Both the position numbers and the translations under genes were made by a program. Shown here one piece after another: positions 17,841 through 27,280 of a stretch of DNA of 64,000 nucleotides. The stretch's first letter is position 1. Each line of letters begins with the position of its first letter. The notes beneath the pieces are model-generated. The model had not been told where the DNA came from and searched no databases. It saw only the letters and a program-made list of their open reading frames with translations. The DNA comes from Algoriphagus boseongensis (GTDB taxonomy: Bacteria > Bacteroidota > Bacteroidia > Cytophagales > Cyclobacteriaceae), in contig NZ_SNYF01000011.1 in assembly GCF_004362805.1 (NCBI RefSeq), forward strand, positions 1 to 64,000, in the 5' to 3' direction.

Positions 17841-18317
17841 TTATTTTTTAAGCAGTTTGAAGCTGTAATTGCCCACCACGGCATTGGTTCTGCTTCCAGG
17901 ACTTGGAATGGTAAAGACCAAGGTTAAATTATTTCCAGTTTGGGTAAAAGATATTTCTCTTCCTGAAGCGGGCTTTGTTCCCGATAAAGTGATCTTGTCG
18001 AAGTTTGCTCCAGCGAACGCCCAGTTTCCATTGGAGTCAAAAAGGTCATTGCTGTTTCTAGAGGTGTAAGTTTTCGAAGATCCAGAATTTAGGATGATCT
18101 CAAAGTTTGGATAAGTGCTCGTAATATCTACCCCGTCACGTGTTACTGATCCTCCTCCTGCAATGGTCCAAGACTGAGTTCCTGAGCCAGTTAGGGCTTC
18201 AATGGCTAGCTCTTCAGCGGTTTTTGGTGGAGTTGGATCCGGTTTATCATCCCCACAAGAGGAAAGCGTCAAAAAAGAAATTGAAACAAGTGCTAAAATC
18301 AAAAATTTGAATTTCAT
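17841..18317 (-). CDS. Hypothetical lipoprotein with beta-rich domain
   Basis: A 158-aa secreted lipoprotein: signal peptide ending LTLSSC (lipobox Cys at residue 21), a Pro/Asp spacer (GDDKPDPTPPKT) and a Ser/Thr/Gly-rich beta domain with SWTIAGGGSVTRDG. It looks like a lipocalin-like outer-surface lipoprotein, but no family is recognised with confidence. A TTTG-N18-TAATTTTA promoter candidate stands before it (18338-18367), so it may be expressed separately from the upstream ABC gene. Confidence 0.75.
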   Translation of the reverse strand: MKFKFLILALVSISFLTLSSCGDDKPDPTPPKTAEELAIEALTGSGTQSWTIAGGGSVTRDGVDITSTYPNFEIILNSGSSKTYTSRNSNDLFDSNGNWAFAGANFDKITLSGTKPASGREISFTQTGNNLTLVFTIPSPGSRTNAVVGNYSFKLLKK

Positions 18318-18337
18318 AAGCTTAACTATTAGAATCG

Positions 18338-18367
18338 TAAAATTAGGTGTATTAAGGAAAGATCAAA
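18338..18367 (-). promoter_or_regulatory. Bacteroidota-type promoter candidate for the lipoprotein gene
   Basis: On the minus strand TTTG (18364-18367) and TAATTTTA (18338-18345) are separated by 18 bp. The -7 element differs from TANNTTTG at its last base, so this is a moderate candidate. Confidence 0.35.
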
Positions 18368-18377
18368 GCTTCAAATC

Positions 18378-18998
18378 TTACTTGTAATCTTCCATTGCAA
18401 TTTTTTTCTCGCAGAATTCGTATTCTCTTGGCTCGTTTGAGCAAATAATCAGACTTCGGTCTTTTTGATAATTCTTGATCAACTCACTATACCAGGCGAT
18501 TCCTTTTTTGTCAAGATTGGAAGTGGGCTCATCCAAAAGAATAAGTGGGACATCTGAAAACATAGCCAAACCCAATTTCAGCCTTTGTTTCATACCTGAA
18601 GAAAACTGAGAAACCTGCTTTTGAGTATGTGGTTCCAAATAAAGAATTTCTATCAATTCCTTGGAGGTAATATTATCCAAAGGCTTTTTGAATTGAAAAT
18701 GAAACTCGATCAATTCAGTCAAGGTAAACTCTTCGGGCAATTCCAAATAGGGAGCTGAAATCGCTAGATTAGAATACCATTCAGTTTCGGGGATGGGTTT
18801 ATTGGCGATGGAATAGGAAATTTTCCCGGAAGTCACCTGGATATTTCCTGAAATGCATTTAAGCAGGGTAGATTTCCCTGATCCGTTTCCTCCGGTCAGG
18901 GCGATACTGGATCCAGAGGGAATATGAAGGGTGAGATTTTTGAAAATCCATTCGTATTGAAAGCGCTTGGCTACTTCCTGTAAGTGGATTTCCAACAT
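18378..18998 (-). CDS. Stand-alone ABC transporter ATP-binding protein
   Basis: A 206-aa ABC ATPase with Walker A GGNGSGKST (near residue 36), signature FSSGMKQR, Walker B LILLDEP and a switch region with an Asn where the H-loop His would be expected (CSNEPRE). The His replacement is notable, though assignment by eye is uncertain. No membrane partner is adjacent. It follows lpxA by one base in the lipid A operon. The partner permease and substrate are unknown. Confidence 0.82.
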   Translation of the reverse strand: MLEIHLQEVAKRFQYEWIFKNLTLHIPSGSSIALTGGNGSGKSTLLKCISGNIQVTSGKISYSIANKPIPETEWYSNLAISAPYLELPEEFTLTELIEFHFQFKKPLDNITSKELIEILYLEPHTQKQVSQFSSGMKQRLKLGLAMFSDVPLILLDEPTSNLDKKGIAWYSELIKNYQKDRSLIICSNEPREYEFCEKKIAMEDYK

Positions 18999-18999
18999 A

Positions 19000-19779
19000 T
19001 CAATTGATATATCCCTTCATTACCCCACGCTCAGAAGATCGGATAAAGTTGAGGATTTCATCTCTTTCCTTGGTCGCAGGCAGGTTGATTTCAATTTCTT
19101 CCAAAGCACGGCTATTGTTCATGCTGTTAAGGAATAAATAGCGATAGACTTCTTGGATATGGGAAATGGATTCACTCGAAAAACCTCTTCTCCTCAATCC
19201 CAAAGAATTTACGCCTGCATAAGCCAATGGCTCTCTCGCTGCTTTTGTAAAAGGAGGAACGTCCTTTCTAACCAAAGAACCACCAGAAATCATCGCATGC
19301 ATGCCGATTTTTACAAACTGGTGAATTGCACTGGATCCTCCTACAATTGCCCAATCGTCAATAGAAACGTGCCCGGCAATTTGAACGGAGTTGGCAATGA
19401 TAACATGACTTCCAATCACACAATCATGAGCAACGTGTACGTAAGCCATTAATAAGCAGTCGCTTCCTACCACTGTGGTTTGTTTGTCGACTGTTCCCCT
19501 TGAAATGGTTACACACTCACGGATCGTTGTATTGTCTCCGATAACCACAGTCGATTCTTCCCCTTGGAATTTTAAATCCTGAGGGATTCCGGCAATGACA
19601 GCTCCAGGGAAAATTTTACAATTCTTTCCGATTCGGGCTCCTGGAAAGATGGTCACGTTTGAGCCAATCCAGGTATTTTCTCCAATGACCACATTTTCAT
19701 GAATCATGGTGAATGGATCGACATGTACATTTGGCCCGAGTTGAGCTCCTGGATCAATTGAGGAGAGCGGACTGATCAT
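19000..19779 (-). CDS. lpxA: Acyl-ACP-UDP-N-acetylglucosamine O-acyltransferase (LpxA)
   Basis: First enzyme of lipid A synthesis, acylating UDP-GlcNAc at O3. The 259-aa chain shows the left-handed beta-helix of hexapeptide repeats (VVIGENTWIGSNVTIFPGARIG) and the catalytic His region AYVHVAHDCVIG, then the C-terminal helical part. The ATG at 19779 is chosen: it begins at MISPLSSIDPGA as in the family and gives a 4-bp ATGA overlap with the upstream lpxC/fabZ gene. A further upstream start would only add a Gln/His-rich leader. Confidence 0.95.
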   Translation of the reverse strand: MISPLSSIDPGAQLGPNVHVDPFTMIHENVVIGENTWIGSNVTIFPGARIGKNCKIFPGAVIAGIPQDLKFQGEESTVVIGDNTTIRECVTISRGTVDKQTTVVGSDCLLMAYVHVAHDCVIGSHVIIANSVQIAGHVSIDDWAIVGGSSAIHQFVKIGMHAMISGGSLVRKDVPPFTKAAREPLAYAGVNSLGLRRRGFSSESISHIQEVYRYLFLNSMNNSRALEEIEINLPATKERDEILNFIRSSERGVMKGYIN

Positions 19780-21170
19780 GATTCTTTTCTGGTTATGCTG
19801 GCTGTCATGACGGCTTCGCAAACAAGGGTACTACCTACATAGGCTTCTCCTCTCATTTTTGCGATGCCTCTACGGATAGGAGCCAAAAGTTCACATTTAA
19901 AAATTAGGGTGTCTCCAGGGAGAACCATTTTTCGGAATTTGCAATTTTCAATTCCCAAGAAATAAGTCCAATAATTCTCTGGATCATCCACGGTAGACAA
20001 AACAAGAATTCCGCCTGTCTGAGCCATAGCTTCCACTTGAAGAACACCTGGCATTACTGGATTTCCTGGAAAATGTCCCATGAAGAAAGGCTCATTCATG
20101 GTTACATTTTTAACTCCGGCTACAACAGTTTCGTCCAAATAAATGATTTTATCAATCAATTGAAATGGATATCTGTGAGGAAGGATATTGCTGATCTGGT
20201 TAATATCCATCACCGGCGGAAGCTTTGGATCGTAATAGGGAATATGAGAATTCCCTGCTTTTTCCATGGCTCGTTTTAGCTTTTTGGCGAATGCCACATT
20301 CGCTGCATGACCTGGTCTTGCAGCTAAAATCTGAGCTTTCAGCGGACGTCCAACCAAGGCTAAATCTCCAACCACATCCAAAAGTTTGTGTCTTGCAGGT
20401 TCGTTTCTGTATCGAAGGTCAACATTATTCAGGATTCCTTCCTTTTTAACTTCGACTGTCTGCTTATTGAACATTTTTGCCAAATGCGCCAATTCTTCTT
20501 TTTCAACAATTCGATCTACTACTACAATAGCATTGTTTAGATCACCACCCTTAATCAAATTGGAATTGTAAAGCATTTCCAATTCATGAAGGAAGCAGAA
20601 TGTCCTGCATGAAGCGATCTCATTTTTGAATTGACTGATATCCGTGATGGAAGCATGCTGGCTTCCCAAGACTGGTGAATTATAATCCACCATGACCGTC
20701 ACACGATAGTTGTCAGTAGGAAGAGCAACCATTTCTACTTCTCTGGAGGCATCCTTGTACTGGATACTTTCCTGCACTTCAAAAAATCTTCTCAGCGCAT
20801 TTTGCTCTTCAAGTCCTGCATCCTCAAGAACTTCAATGAATTGTATGGAAGATCCATCCATGATTGGAGGCTCTGGACCATCCAGTTGAATCAAAACATT
20901 GTCAATTTCCAATCCCACCAAGGCAGCAAGAACGTGCTCAACAGTGTAAACTCTGGCGCCATTTTGCTCCAAAGTAGTCCCTCTGGAAACATCAACTACC
21001 AAGTCGCAATCTGCATCTACTGTTGGTCTTCCTTCCAAATCCACTCTCTGGAACTTGATTCCATGATTTGGAGGAGCTGGGAGAAAGGTCATATTAGAAA
21101 CCACACCAGTGTGCAAACCCACACCCGCTAGTTCCACTTGTTTTTTGATCGTATGCTGTTTTACTTTCAT
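19776..21170 (-). CDS. lpxC/fabZ: Bifunctional LpxC deacetylase / FabZ dehydratase
   Basis: A 464-aa fusion typical of Bacteroidota. Residues 1-305 are the zinc deacetylase LpxC (committed step of lipid A synthesis), with zinc ligands in TVEHVLAAL and ARHKLLDVVGDLAL. Residues about 320-464 are the hot-dog-fold (3R)-hydroxyacyl-ACP dehydratase FabZ, with LPHRYPFQLID and GHFPGNPVMPGVLQVEAMAQ. The two steps draw on the same hydroxyacyl-ACP pool, which may explain the fusion. The gene lies 32 bp behind lpxD and is coupled to lpxA. Confidence 0.97.
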   Translation of the reverse strand: MKVKQHTIKKQVELAGVGLHTGVVSNMTFLPAPPNHGIKFQRVDLEGRPTVDADCDLVVDVSRGTTLEQNGARVYTVEHVLAALVGLEIDNVLIQLDGPEPPIMDGSSIQFIEVLEDAGLEEQNALRRFFEVQESIQYKDASREVEMVALPTDNYRVTVMVDYNSPVLGSQHASITDISQFKNEIASCRTFCFLHELEMLYNSNLIKGGDLNNAIVVVDRIVEKEELAHLAKMFNKQTVEVKKEGILNNVDLRYRNEPARHKLLDVVGDLALVGRPLKAQILAARPGHAANVAFAKKLKRAMEKAGNSHIPYYDPKLPPVMDINQISNILPHRYPFQLIDKIIYLDETVVAGVKNVTMNEPFFMGHFPGNPVMPGVLQVEAMAQTGGILVLSTVDDPENYWTYFLGIENCKFRKMVLPGDTLIFKCELLAPIRRGIAKMRGEAYVGSTLVCEAVMTASITRKES

Positions 21171-21202
21171 AATATTCCTTTCGGAAGGTCAGGGCTGCAA
21201 AA

Positions 21203-22225
21203 TTAGCCCTTTTTTTCGAGTTCTTTGATCCGCTTTTCTAGACCTTCTAGATTTTTGAAAATCGAATAAGATTTCAGGAAGTTTTTCATTTCCATGCCCA
21301 TGTACCCAAAAATGGTTTGCCCAGGTGTTTTGATAGACTTGGATATGCCTGTATTTGCTCCAATTGTAGTGTTGTCGGCAATTTTTATATGTCCAACTAT
21401 CCCCGCTTTTCCTGCGATTACACAGTTTTTGCCAATTTCCGTAGAACCTGATATTCCAGTTTGAGCGGCGATGACAGTATTTTCTCCTATGATCACATTA
21501 TGGGCAATTTGAACCTGGTTATCGATTTTGGCTCCTCTTTTTATAAGGGTTGAGCCCATGGTTGCACAATCAATAGTAGTGTTGGAACCAACACTCACAT
21601 GATCTTCGAGAATTACATTACCAATTTGAGGGATGGCTTTATAAGATCCATCCTCCTGTGGAGCAAAGCCAAATCCATCCGAACCAATCACAGCGCCGGG
21701 ATGAATTTCACAGTTGGCCCCAATGATTGTTTCAGAACAAATCCTAGCTCCCGAATGGATAATGGTATTATTTCCAATCTTCACTTTATCTCCAATAAAG
21801 GCCTGAGGATGGATTTTTACATTTTCTCCGATTTGGCAGTTTTTACCGATGTAGGAAAATGCTCCCCGGAAACCTTTTGGTCCCATGGTGCTTGAACTAT
21901 CTATATAAGAAGGTTCCTGAACTCCCTCAAAGGATGCTTTGGAAAACTGGGAATAGGCCTCTAAAAGCTGGGTAAATCCCAAATAAGCGTCTTTTACCCG
22001 GATTAAAGTCGTGGAAAATTTCTTGCTGGGAGTGAAATTTTGAGAAACGATAACGGCAGTTGCGTGAGTCTCATAAAGGTAAGGCTCATATTTTTCATTG
22101 GCTAAAAAACTGATTCCTCCAGGTTTTCCCTCTTGGATTTTATCCAGTCTACTCACCTTAAGTTGATCTTCCCCTTCTACTTTGCCTCCTAGAATTGCCG
22201 CTATTTGCCCTAATGTGAATTCCAT
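21203..22225 (-). CDS. lpxD: UDP-3-O-(3-hydroxyacyl)glucosamine N-acyltransferase (LpxD)
   Basis: Third lipid A enzyme. The 340-aa chain has the N-terminal uridine-binding domain (LGGKVEGEDQLKVSRL), about ten turns of hexapeptide beta-helix from residue 110 on, the active-site segment VQIAHNVIIGENT and a C-terminal helix ending KRIKELEKKG. It follows the HD-domain gene by 15 bp. Confidence 0.95.
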   Translation of the reverse strand: MEFTLGQIAAILGGKVEGEDQLKVSRLDKIQEGKPGGISFLANEKYEPYLYETHATAVIVSQNFTPSKKFSTTLIRVKDAYLGFTQLLEAYSQFSKASFEGVQEPSYIDSSSTMGPKGFRGAFSYIGKNCQIGENVKIHPQAFIGDKVKIGNNTIIHSGARICSETIIGANCEIHPGAVIGSDGFGFAPQEDGSYKAIPQIGNVILEDHVSVGSNTTIDCATMGSTLIKRGAKIDNQVQIAHNVIIGENTVIAAQTGISGSTEIGKNCVIAGKAGIVGHIKIADNTTIGANTGISKSIKTPGQTIFGYMGMEMKNFLKSYSIFKNLEGLEKRIKELEKKG

Positions 22226-22240
22226 TTCAGATTGGTGGGA

Positions 22241-23473
22241 TTAGTAGGATAAAATTAAGTTTTTGGCTTTACATATATAGTATTTCTCCACGACCTTACT
22301 CATCACTTGGATGTTTGGTAGGTCCGCCGCCAAAGCGACATCTATTACATTTCCTTTTTTGGTTAGGATATTGATTCGTTCTGTGGCGAGGTAGCCGTAA
22401 TTGCTGACTTTTCCATAGGAAAAAAAGTAGTGTAAATCTTCATCCGCAATCCCAAGTTTTTGAAGTGTGTTTTCTTGTTGGTTTTTGATTTCCTCCGGAG
22501 AAAATGGTTGACTTACCAGATTGATTTTGAAAAGATTTCTAGTAAGAAACATCTGGGAAATGTTTCTGATCACATAATCTGAATGATTTTTCCAAAGTTT
22601 GATCGCTCCCCAGATATCAAAGTCATCCAAGCTCAGGAATTGCTTCAGGATAGTCGGATTCTGCTCAAAATCACTCAGCGTAACATTGTTTTTTAGGAAA
22701 AATGCGAACTCATCCGATACATGAAACTGAACTCCACTTTGAGCCAGGTTTTTTGCCCTGGTGATCAAATTGATAAGCATTTTTTCTGCACTGACAGTGG
22801 TCTTATGCAGGTAAACCTGCCAATACATAAGCCTTCGGGCACTCAGGAAGTTTTCTATGGAATAAATCCCCTTTTCCTCAATTACCAGTTCATCGTTATG
22901 AACTGCCATCATTTTGATAATTCTGTCTGCTCCAATTGTACCCTCAGAGACTCCTGTAAAAAAGCAATCTCGCTGCAGGTAGTCTAACCGATCTATGTCC
23001 AGTTGACTCGACACCAATTGATTTAAAAACTTCCTAGAGTATTGGTTTTTGAAAATCTGCAAAGCCAACTCCAATTTCCCCCCAAATTCCTGATTTAACA
23101 TTTCAATGGTCAGAAGAGAAAGTCTTTCGTGGGGAATGCCTTCCAGAAGGCTGTATTCCAAGGCGTGGGAAAAAGGTCCGTGCCCAATGTCATGCAAAAG
23201 AATTGCAATTAAAGCAGCTTCGTATTCCTCTTCAGAAATTTCAGTCCCTTTGATCCGTAAATTATCTAAGGTGATGCTCATCAGATGCATAGCCCCGATG
23301 GCATGATGAAATCGGGTATGCAGAGCTCCTGGATAAACGAAGTCGGTCAAACCTAACTGTCGGATCCGGCGTAATCTCTGGAAGTAAGGATGATCAATGA
23401 TCTCAAAAATCAATTCACTGGGAATAGTGATGAAGCCGTAAACGGGATCATTGAGTATTTTCTGGCTTTTCAA
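22241..23473 (-). CDS. HD-domain phosphohydrolase (dNTPase/SAMHD1-like)
   Basis: A 410-aa soluble HD-superfamily hydrolase. HTRFHHAIGAMHL near residue 52 and ILLHDIGHGPFSHALE near residue 91 give the metal-binding H...HD...D set, and the SQLDIDRLDYLQRD segment fits the YdhJ/SAMHD1-like branch. Nucleoside triphosphate hydrolysis is likely but the substrate is not shown. First gene of the lpxD operon, divergent from porX. Confidence 0.88.
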   Translation of the reverse strand: MKSQKILNDPVYGFITIPSELIFEIIDHPYFQRLRRIRQLGLTDFVYPGALHTRFHHAIGAMHLMSITLDNLRIKGTEISEEEYEAALIAILLHDIGHGPFSHALEYSLLEGIPHERLSLLTIEMLNQEFGGKLELALQIFKNQYSRKFLNQLVSSQLDIDRLDYLQRDCFFTGVSEGTIGADRIIKMMAVHNDELVIEEKGIYSIENFLSARRLMYWQVYLHKTTVSAEKMLINLITRAKNLAQSGVQFHVSDEFAFFLKNNVTLSDFEQNPTILKQFLSLDDFDIWGAIKLWKNHSDYVIRNISQMFLTRNLFKINLVSQPFSPEEIKNQQENTLQKLGIADEDLHYFFSYGKVSNYGYLATERINILTKKGNVIDVALAADLPNIQVMSKVVEKYYICKAKNLILSY

Positions 23474-23483
23474 TCAGCACGCG

Positions 23484-23522
23484 TTTGATTGGGTCAAAAG
23501 TAATTATAATTTTAAAAACAAA
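23484..23522. promoter_or_regulatory. Overlapping divergent promoters of the HD gene and porX
   Basis: On the plus strand TTTG (23484-23487), 19 bp, TAATTTTA (23507-23514) could drive porX. On the minus strand TACTTTTG (23495-23502) fits the -7 consensus for the HD/lpx operon, with TTTG at 23519-23522 only 16 bp upstream of it. The two sets overlap, so the promoters may exclude each other. Confidence 0.4.
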
Positions 23523-23533
23523 CGGAACTCACC

Positions 23534-25096
23534 ATGTCTCAAAAGTTCAGCATTCTCTGGGCAGACGATGAAATCGATCTACTCAAGCCCCACATCCTAT
23601 TTCTTGAACAAAAAGGATATGAGATTACCACGGTGAATTCCGGAGTCGATGCCATTGAGGAGGTAGAAACCAAGAATTTCGATGTGATTTTTTTAGATGA
23701 AATGATGCCAGGGATGACTGGGTTGGAGACTTTGCAGCAAATCAAGCAGCTTAAGCCCCAGATTCCGGTAGTTATGATTACCAAAAGCGAGGAAGAGCAT
23801 ATCATGGACGATGCCATCGGGGGAAAAATTGCCGATTACCTGATCAAGCCGCTCAATCCAAGTCAAATTTGGCTTTCCGTTAAAAAGATTCTTCAGAATA
23901 AGCAACTTATCGATACCAAAACTACCCAAAGCTATCAGCAGGAATTTATGCAGATCAGTATGGCTTTGGGTGATGCTCAAGATCATCAGGATTGGGCTGA
24001 AATCTATAGAAAGCTTACTTTTTGGGAGCTCGAAATTGATGAGACGGAAAACAAAAACATGCTTGAGGTTCTGGAAACCCAGAAAGCTGAAGCCAATTCC
24101 TCATTTGCCAGATTTGTGAAAGAAAATTATCTGGATTGGTTGGAAGAGTCCAATACAGATAAACCCTTACTCTCCAATAAGGTGATGAAGGAGAAGGTTT
24201 TTCCGGTCCTGAAAAATCACAAACCCTTGTTTTTCATCGTCATCGATAATCTCCGGCTAGACCAATGGGAGGAAATTGAAAGTCTTCTATCCCCTTATTT
24301 TCTAATTGCAGAGAAGGAAACGTATTACAGCATTTTGCCTACCACCACGGCTTTTGCCCGAAATGCACTTTTCAGCGGAATGATGCCTTTGGACATGGCA
24401 AGATTTTATCCGAATCTCTGGGAAGACGAAGATTCTGATGAGGGGAAAAATAATTTTGAGGAGGATTGGATTCGGATTAATCTGGAGAAAAACCGTCTTC
24501 CTATAAAATTCAGCTACAATAAAATCATTCAAACTAATCAGGGAAAAGCAGTTTTGGATCAATTTCATTCCCTAGTTCAAAATGACTTGAATGTGTTGGT
24601 TTATAATTTCGTAGATATGGTTTCACACGCCAGAACGGATATGAAAATGATCCGGGAATTGGCTCCTGATGAATCTGCGTATCGTTCCCTGACTAAAAGC
24701 TGGTTTGAGCATTCATCTCTTTTTGATTTGTTTAAAAAGATTCATCACGGCGGCTTTGATGTGATTGTCACCACAGATCATGGGACAAAAAAGGTAAATA
24801 AGCCTTACCGAATCGTTGGGGATAAAAATGTCACTACAAACCTACGGTACAAGCAAGGAAAGAATTTAAACTTCGAGGCAGGGAAAGTTTTTGAGATCAA
24901 AAAGCCTGAAGAAGCAAAACTTCCAAAGCTCAATGTTTCCTCGACCTATGTATTTGCAGTGGAGGATTATTTTTTCGCTTACCCCAATAATTACAATTAC
25001 TATGTGAATTATTACAAGGATACTTTCCAGCATGGGGGGATTTCTTTGGAAGAAATGATCGTTCCCATTGTACATTTGCAAGCAAAAAAAGGATAA
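23534..25096 (+). CDS. porX: PorX: response regulator with PglZ/alkaline-phosphatase-type domain
   Basis: Regulator of the type IX secretion system and gliding. Residues 1-120 are a receiver domain with phospho-acceptor Asp55 (FLDEMMP), acidic pair Asp11/Asp12 and the conserved Lys in LIKPLN. A helical linker leads to the PglZ domain (about 210-515) of the alkaline phosphatase superfamily: VIDNLRLDQW, the Thr-rich LPTTTAFARN nucleophile region and VTTDHGT metal ligands. In Porphyromonas PorX degrades oligonucleotides and works with the kinase PorY; porY is not in this window. Full length at 520 aa. Confidence 0.96.
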   Translation: MSQKFSILWADDEIDLLKPHILFLEQKGYEITTVNSGVDAIEEVETKNFDVIFLDEMMPGMTGLETLQQIKQLKPQIPVVMITKSEEEHIMDDAIGGKIADYLIKPLNPSQIWLSVKKILQNKQLIDTKTTQSYQQEFMQISMALGDAQDHQDWAEIYRKLTFWELEIDETENKNMLEVLETQKAEANSSFARFVKENYLDWLEESNTDKPLLSNKVMKEKVFPVLKNHKPLFFIVIDNLRLDQWEEIESLLSPYFLIAEKETYYSILPTTTAFARNALFSGMMPLDMARFYPNLWEDEDSDEGKNNFEEDWIRINLEKNRLPIKFSYNKIIQTNQGKAVLDQFHSLVQNDLNVLVYNFVDMVSHARTDMKMIRELAPDESAYRSLTKSWFEHSSLFDLFKKIHHGGFDVIVTTDHGTKKVNKPYRIVGDKNVTTNLRYKQGKNLNFEAGKVFEIKKPEEAKLPKLNVSSTYVFAVEDYFFAYPNNYNYYVNYYKDTFQHGGISLEEMIVPIVHLQAKKG

Positions 25097-25098
25097 GG

Positions 25099-25530
25099 TT
25101 GAAGACATTAACCTACGATTTGACAACGATTAAGTCTGCAGCTCAGTGGCTTATTGACCAAGCCGGCTCAGAAAAAATTTGGGTTTTTCAGGGGCAAATG
25201 GGTGCAGGAAAAACCACCTTGATCAAGGCGCTTGCTAATCATCTAGGTGTTGAAGATGAAGTAAGCAGTCCTACTTTTGGGATAGTGAATGAATATTCAG
25301 GTCGATCCGGTCAAAATATCTATCATTTCGATTTTTATCGGATGGATGACCCGTCTGAAGCTTTGGATATCGGAATAGAAGAGTATTTTTATAGTGGAAG
25401 TTATTGCTGGATCGAATGGGCAGAAAAAATTGCCCAATTTATTCCTGATGATTTTCTTTTGATTAAACTTGAAATTCTCTCCGAGAATTTAAGATCCATT
25501 CACCTCCAACATAGCCGAGATGCCGACTGA
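25099..25530 (+). CDS. tsaE: tRNA threonylcarbamoyladenosine synthesis ATPase TsaE
   Basis: A 143-aa P-loop ATPase for t6A tRNA modification with TsaB and TsaD. Walker A is GQMGAGKTT near residue 34. The SSPTFGIVNEY segment and the HFDFYRM and WIEWAEKI motifs are characteristic. The start is TTG at 25099, only 2 bp after the porX stop; no better in-frame ATG precedes the P-loop. It overlaps the next gene by 11 bp. Confidence 0.93.
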   Translation: MKTLTYDLTTIKSAAQWLIDQAGSEKIWVFQGQMGAGKTTLIKALANHLGVEDEVSSPTFGIVNEYSGRSGQNIYHFDFYRMDDPSEALDIGIEEYFYSGSYCWIEWAEKIAQFIPDDFLLIKLEILSENLRSIHLQHSRDAD

Positions 25531-26731
25531 TTTTCCCGAACTAACCTCTGTGGGGCTGATGACCAAAGAATCACCTCTTGCTGTGAAAAAAGGCTCTAGA
25601 CCTTTGCATGTTGGGATTCCAAAGGAAGTTTCACCCCATGAAAAAAGAGTTTCTCTGACTCCAGAAGCAGTGGGTTTGTTGAGTAATAATGGTATTCAGG
25701 TGGTGGTTGAGGCTGGAGCCGGGCTTCATGCCAAATTTAAAGATCAGGATTATTCAGATGCAGGGGCTACAATTTCATATTCCCGCAAAGAAGTTCTACA
25801 AACGGACATTTTACTAAAAATTGATCCTCCTTCTGTTGAAGAAATCAAGGAAATGTCTTCTGGGGCTTGTTTGATCTCTGCTCTTCAGCTAGAAAATCAA
25901 AGTGCTGATTTTATTCAAGCACTCAATGAAAAGAAGATTACCGCTGTTGCTTTTGAGTATTTAGAAGACAAAGTAGGCGGGATGCCCGTAGTCCGGGCCA
26001 TGTCTGAAATCGCAGGAAGTACGGTCATGCTTATCGCAGCCGAGTATCTTTCCAGCGTAAATGAAGGGAAAGGATTGATTTTGGGAGGAGTTACGGGAGT
26101 TCCTCCAACTCAAGTAGTAATTATTGGAGCCGGAACAGTGGCGGAATATGCAGCCAGAACTGCTCTAGGTTTGGGTGCAAATATTAAGGTTTTTGACAAC
26201 CATATCTATAAGCTGAGGAGAATCAAACACCTGATTGGGCAGCAGATTTATACTTCTACTTTGGATAATTTTAGCCTGACGCATGCCCTAGCCGAAGCCG
26301 ATGTGGTCATAGGAGCTTTGAGGGCAGAAAAGGGAAAAAATAAAATTGTAGTAACGGAGGAAATGGTGGCCAACATGATGCATGGAAGTATCATAATTGA
26401 TGTCGGAATAGATCAAGGAGGATGTATCGAAACAGCAAAAATGACTACCCATGACGACCCCATTTTTAAGGTCCATGACGTCATTCATTATTGTGTTCCA
26501 AATATTGCCTCGAGAGTTGCTCGAACTGCCTCGTATTCTTTGAGTAATATTTTTACACCCATCATTTTGCAGATGAATGATTTGGGTGGGGCTGAAGAGA
26601 TGATTTTTAATTACAAATGGTTCCTGAGAGGAGTTTATACCTATAGAGGAAGTCTCACCAATGCTTTACTTGCAAGGAAGTTTGGTTTGAATCACAAAGA
26701 GCTGCAATTGCTTTTGGCGGCGAGGTATTGA
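25520..26731 (+). CDS. ald: Alanine dehydrogenase
   Basis: NAD-dependent oxidative deamination of alanine to pyruvate. The 403-aa protein shows the N-terminal substrate domain GIPKE-PHEKRVSLTP with catalytic Lys and His positions, and the Rossmann NAD site VVIIGAGTVAEYAARTALGLGANIKVFD near residue 195-222. An N-terminal extension of about 25 residues precedes the conserved part; a later ATG (residue 14) is possible. It overlaps tsaE by 11 bp and abuts the convergent response-regulator gene with no space. Confidence 0.92.
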   Translation: MPTDFPELTSVGLMTKESPLAVKKGSRPLHVGIPKEVSPHEKRVSLTPEAVGLLSNNGIQVVVEAGAGLHAKFKDQDYSDAGATISYSRKEVLQTDILLKIDPPSVEEIKEMSSGACLISALQLENQSADFIQALNEKKITAVAFEYLEDKVGGMPVVRAMSEIAGSTVMLIAAEYLSSVNEGKGLILGGVTGVPPTQVVIIGAGTVAEYAARTALGLGANIKVFDNHIYKLRRIKHLIGQQIYTSTLDNFSLTHALAEADVVIGALRAEKGKNKIVVTEEMVANMMHGSIIIDVGIDQGGCIETAKMTTHDDPIFKVHDVIHYCVPNIASRVARTASYSLSNIFTPIILQMNDLGGAEEMIFNYKWFLRGVYTYRGSLTNALLARKFGLNHKELQLLLAARY

Positions 26732-27205
26732 TTAGGATAGGAGGTTTTGTCTAAGCAAAAATTCCAGTTGCTCATTGGCCTTAAGCAAGGCCTGAGTCAG
26801 TCTTTCATTTTCTCTTCTCAAAGAATAAACCTCATACGCGTTTTTGATCACGGTACGCAAGTATTCTTCCTCCCATGGTTTGGTAAGGTAATGGTAAACC
26901 TGACCTTTATTGATGGCGTCAATTACCGCTTGGATGTCTGTATAGCCAGTAAGTAGTAGTCTTATCGGTTTAGGGTGTACAGGGATTATGCTTTCAAGGA
27001 ATTCAACGCCAGTTTTTTCAGGCATACGCTGGTCTGTTATGATGATGTCGATTTCTTCATCATTTAGAATTCTTTCTCCCTCTTGTGCAGAAATAGCTAG
27101 GAATACCTTGAAATCTCTTCGAAAAGTGGCTTTGAATGCTTGAAGATTGTTTTCTTCATCATCAACATAAAGAATTTTGATTTTTTCCTCAGACTGGCTT
27201 TCCAT
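26732..27205 (-). CDS. Stand-alone receiver-domain response regulator
   Basis: A 157-aa receiver with phospho-acceptor Asp58 (IITDQRMP), acidic residues Asp15/Asp16, LLLTGYTD and the KPW lysine motif, followed by a short coiled tail and no DNA-binding domain. About 67 of 120 aligned positions are identical by eye to the receiver at 32491, so the two are close paralogues on either side of the unusual cassette. ATG at 27205 is used; TTG at 27208 is possible. It may signal by phosphotransfer or protein contact with the kinase pair. Confidence 0.9.
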   Translation of the reverse strand: MESQSEEKIKILYVDDEENNLQAFKATFRRDFKVFLAISAQEGERILNDEEIDIIITDQRMPEKTGVEFLESIIPVHPKPIRLLLTGYTDIQAVIDAINKGQVYHYLTKPWEEEYLRTVIKNAYEVYSLRRENERLTQALLKANEQLEFLLRQNLLS

Positions 27206-27280
27206 CAATGAAGTACCTCGTAAGTGATTTTTAAAACCAAATAATTGCTTTTTCTCTTAAAAAACAAATGCAGAAAATTG

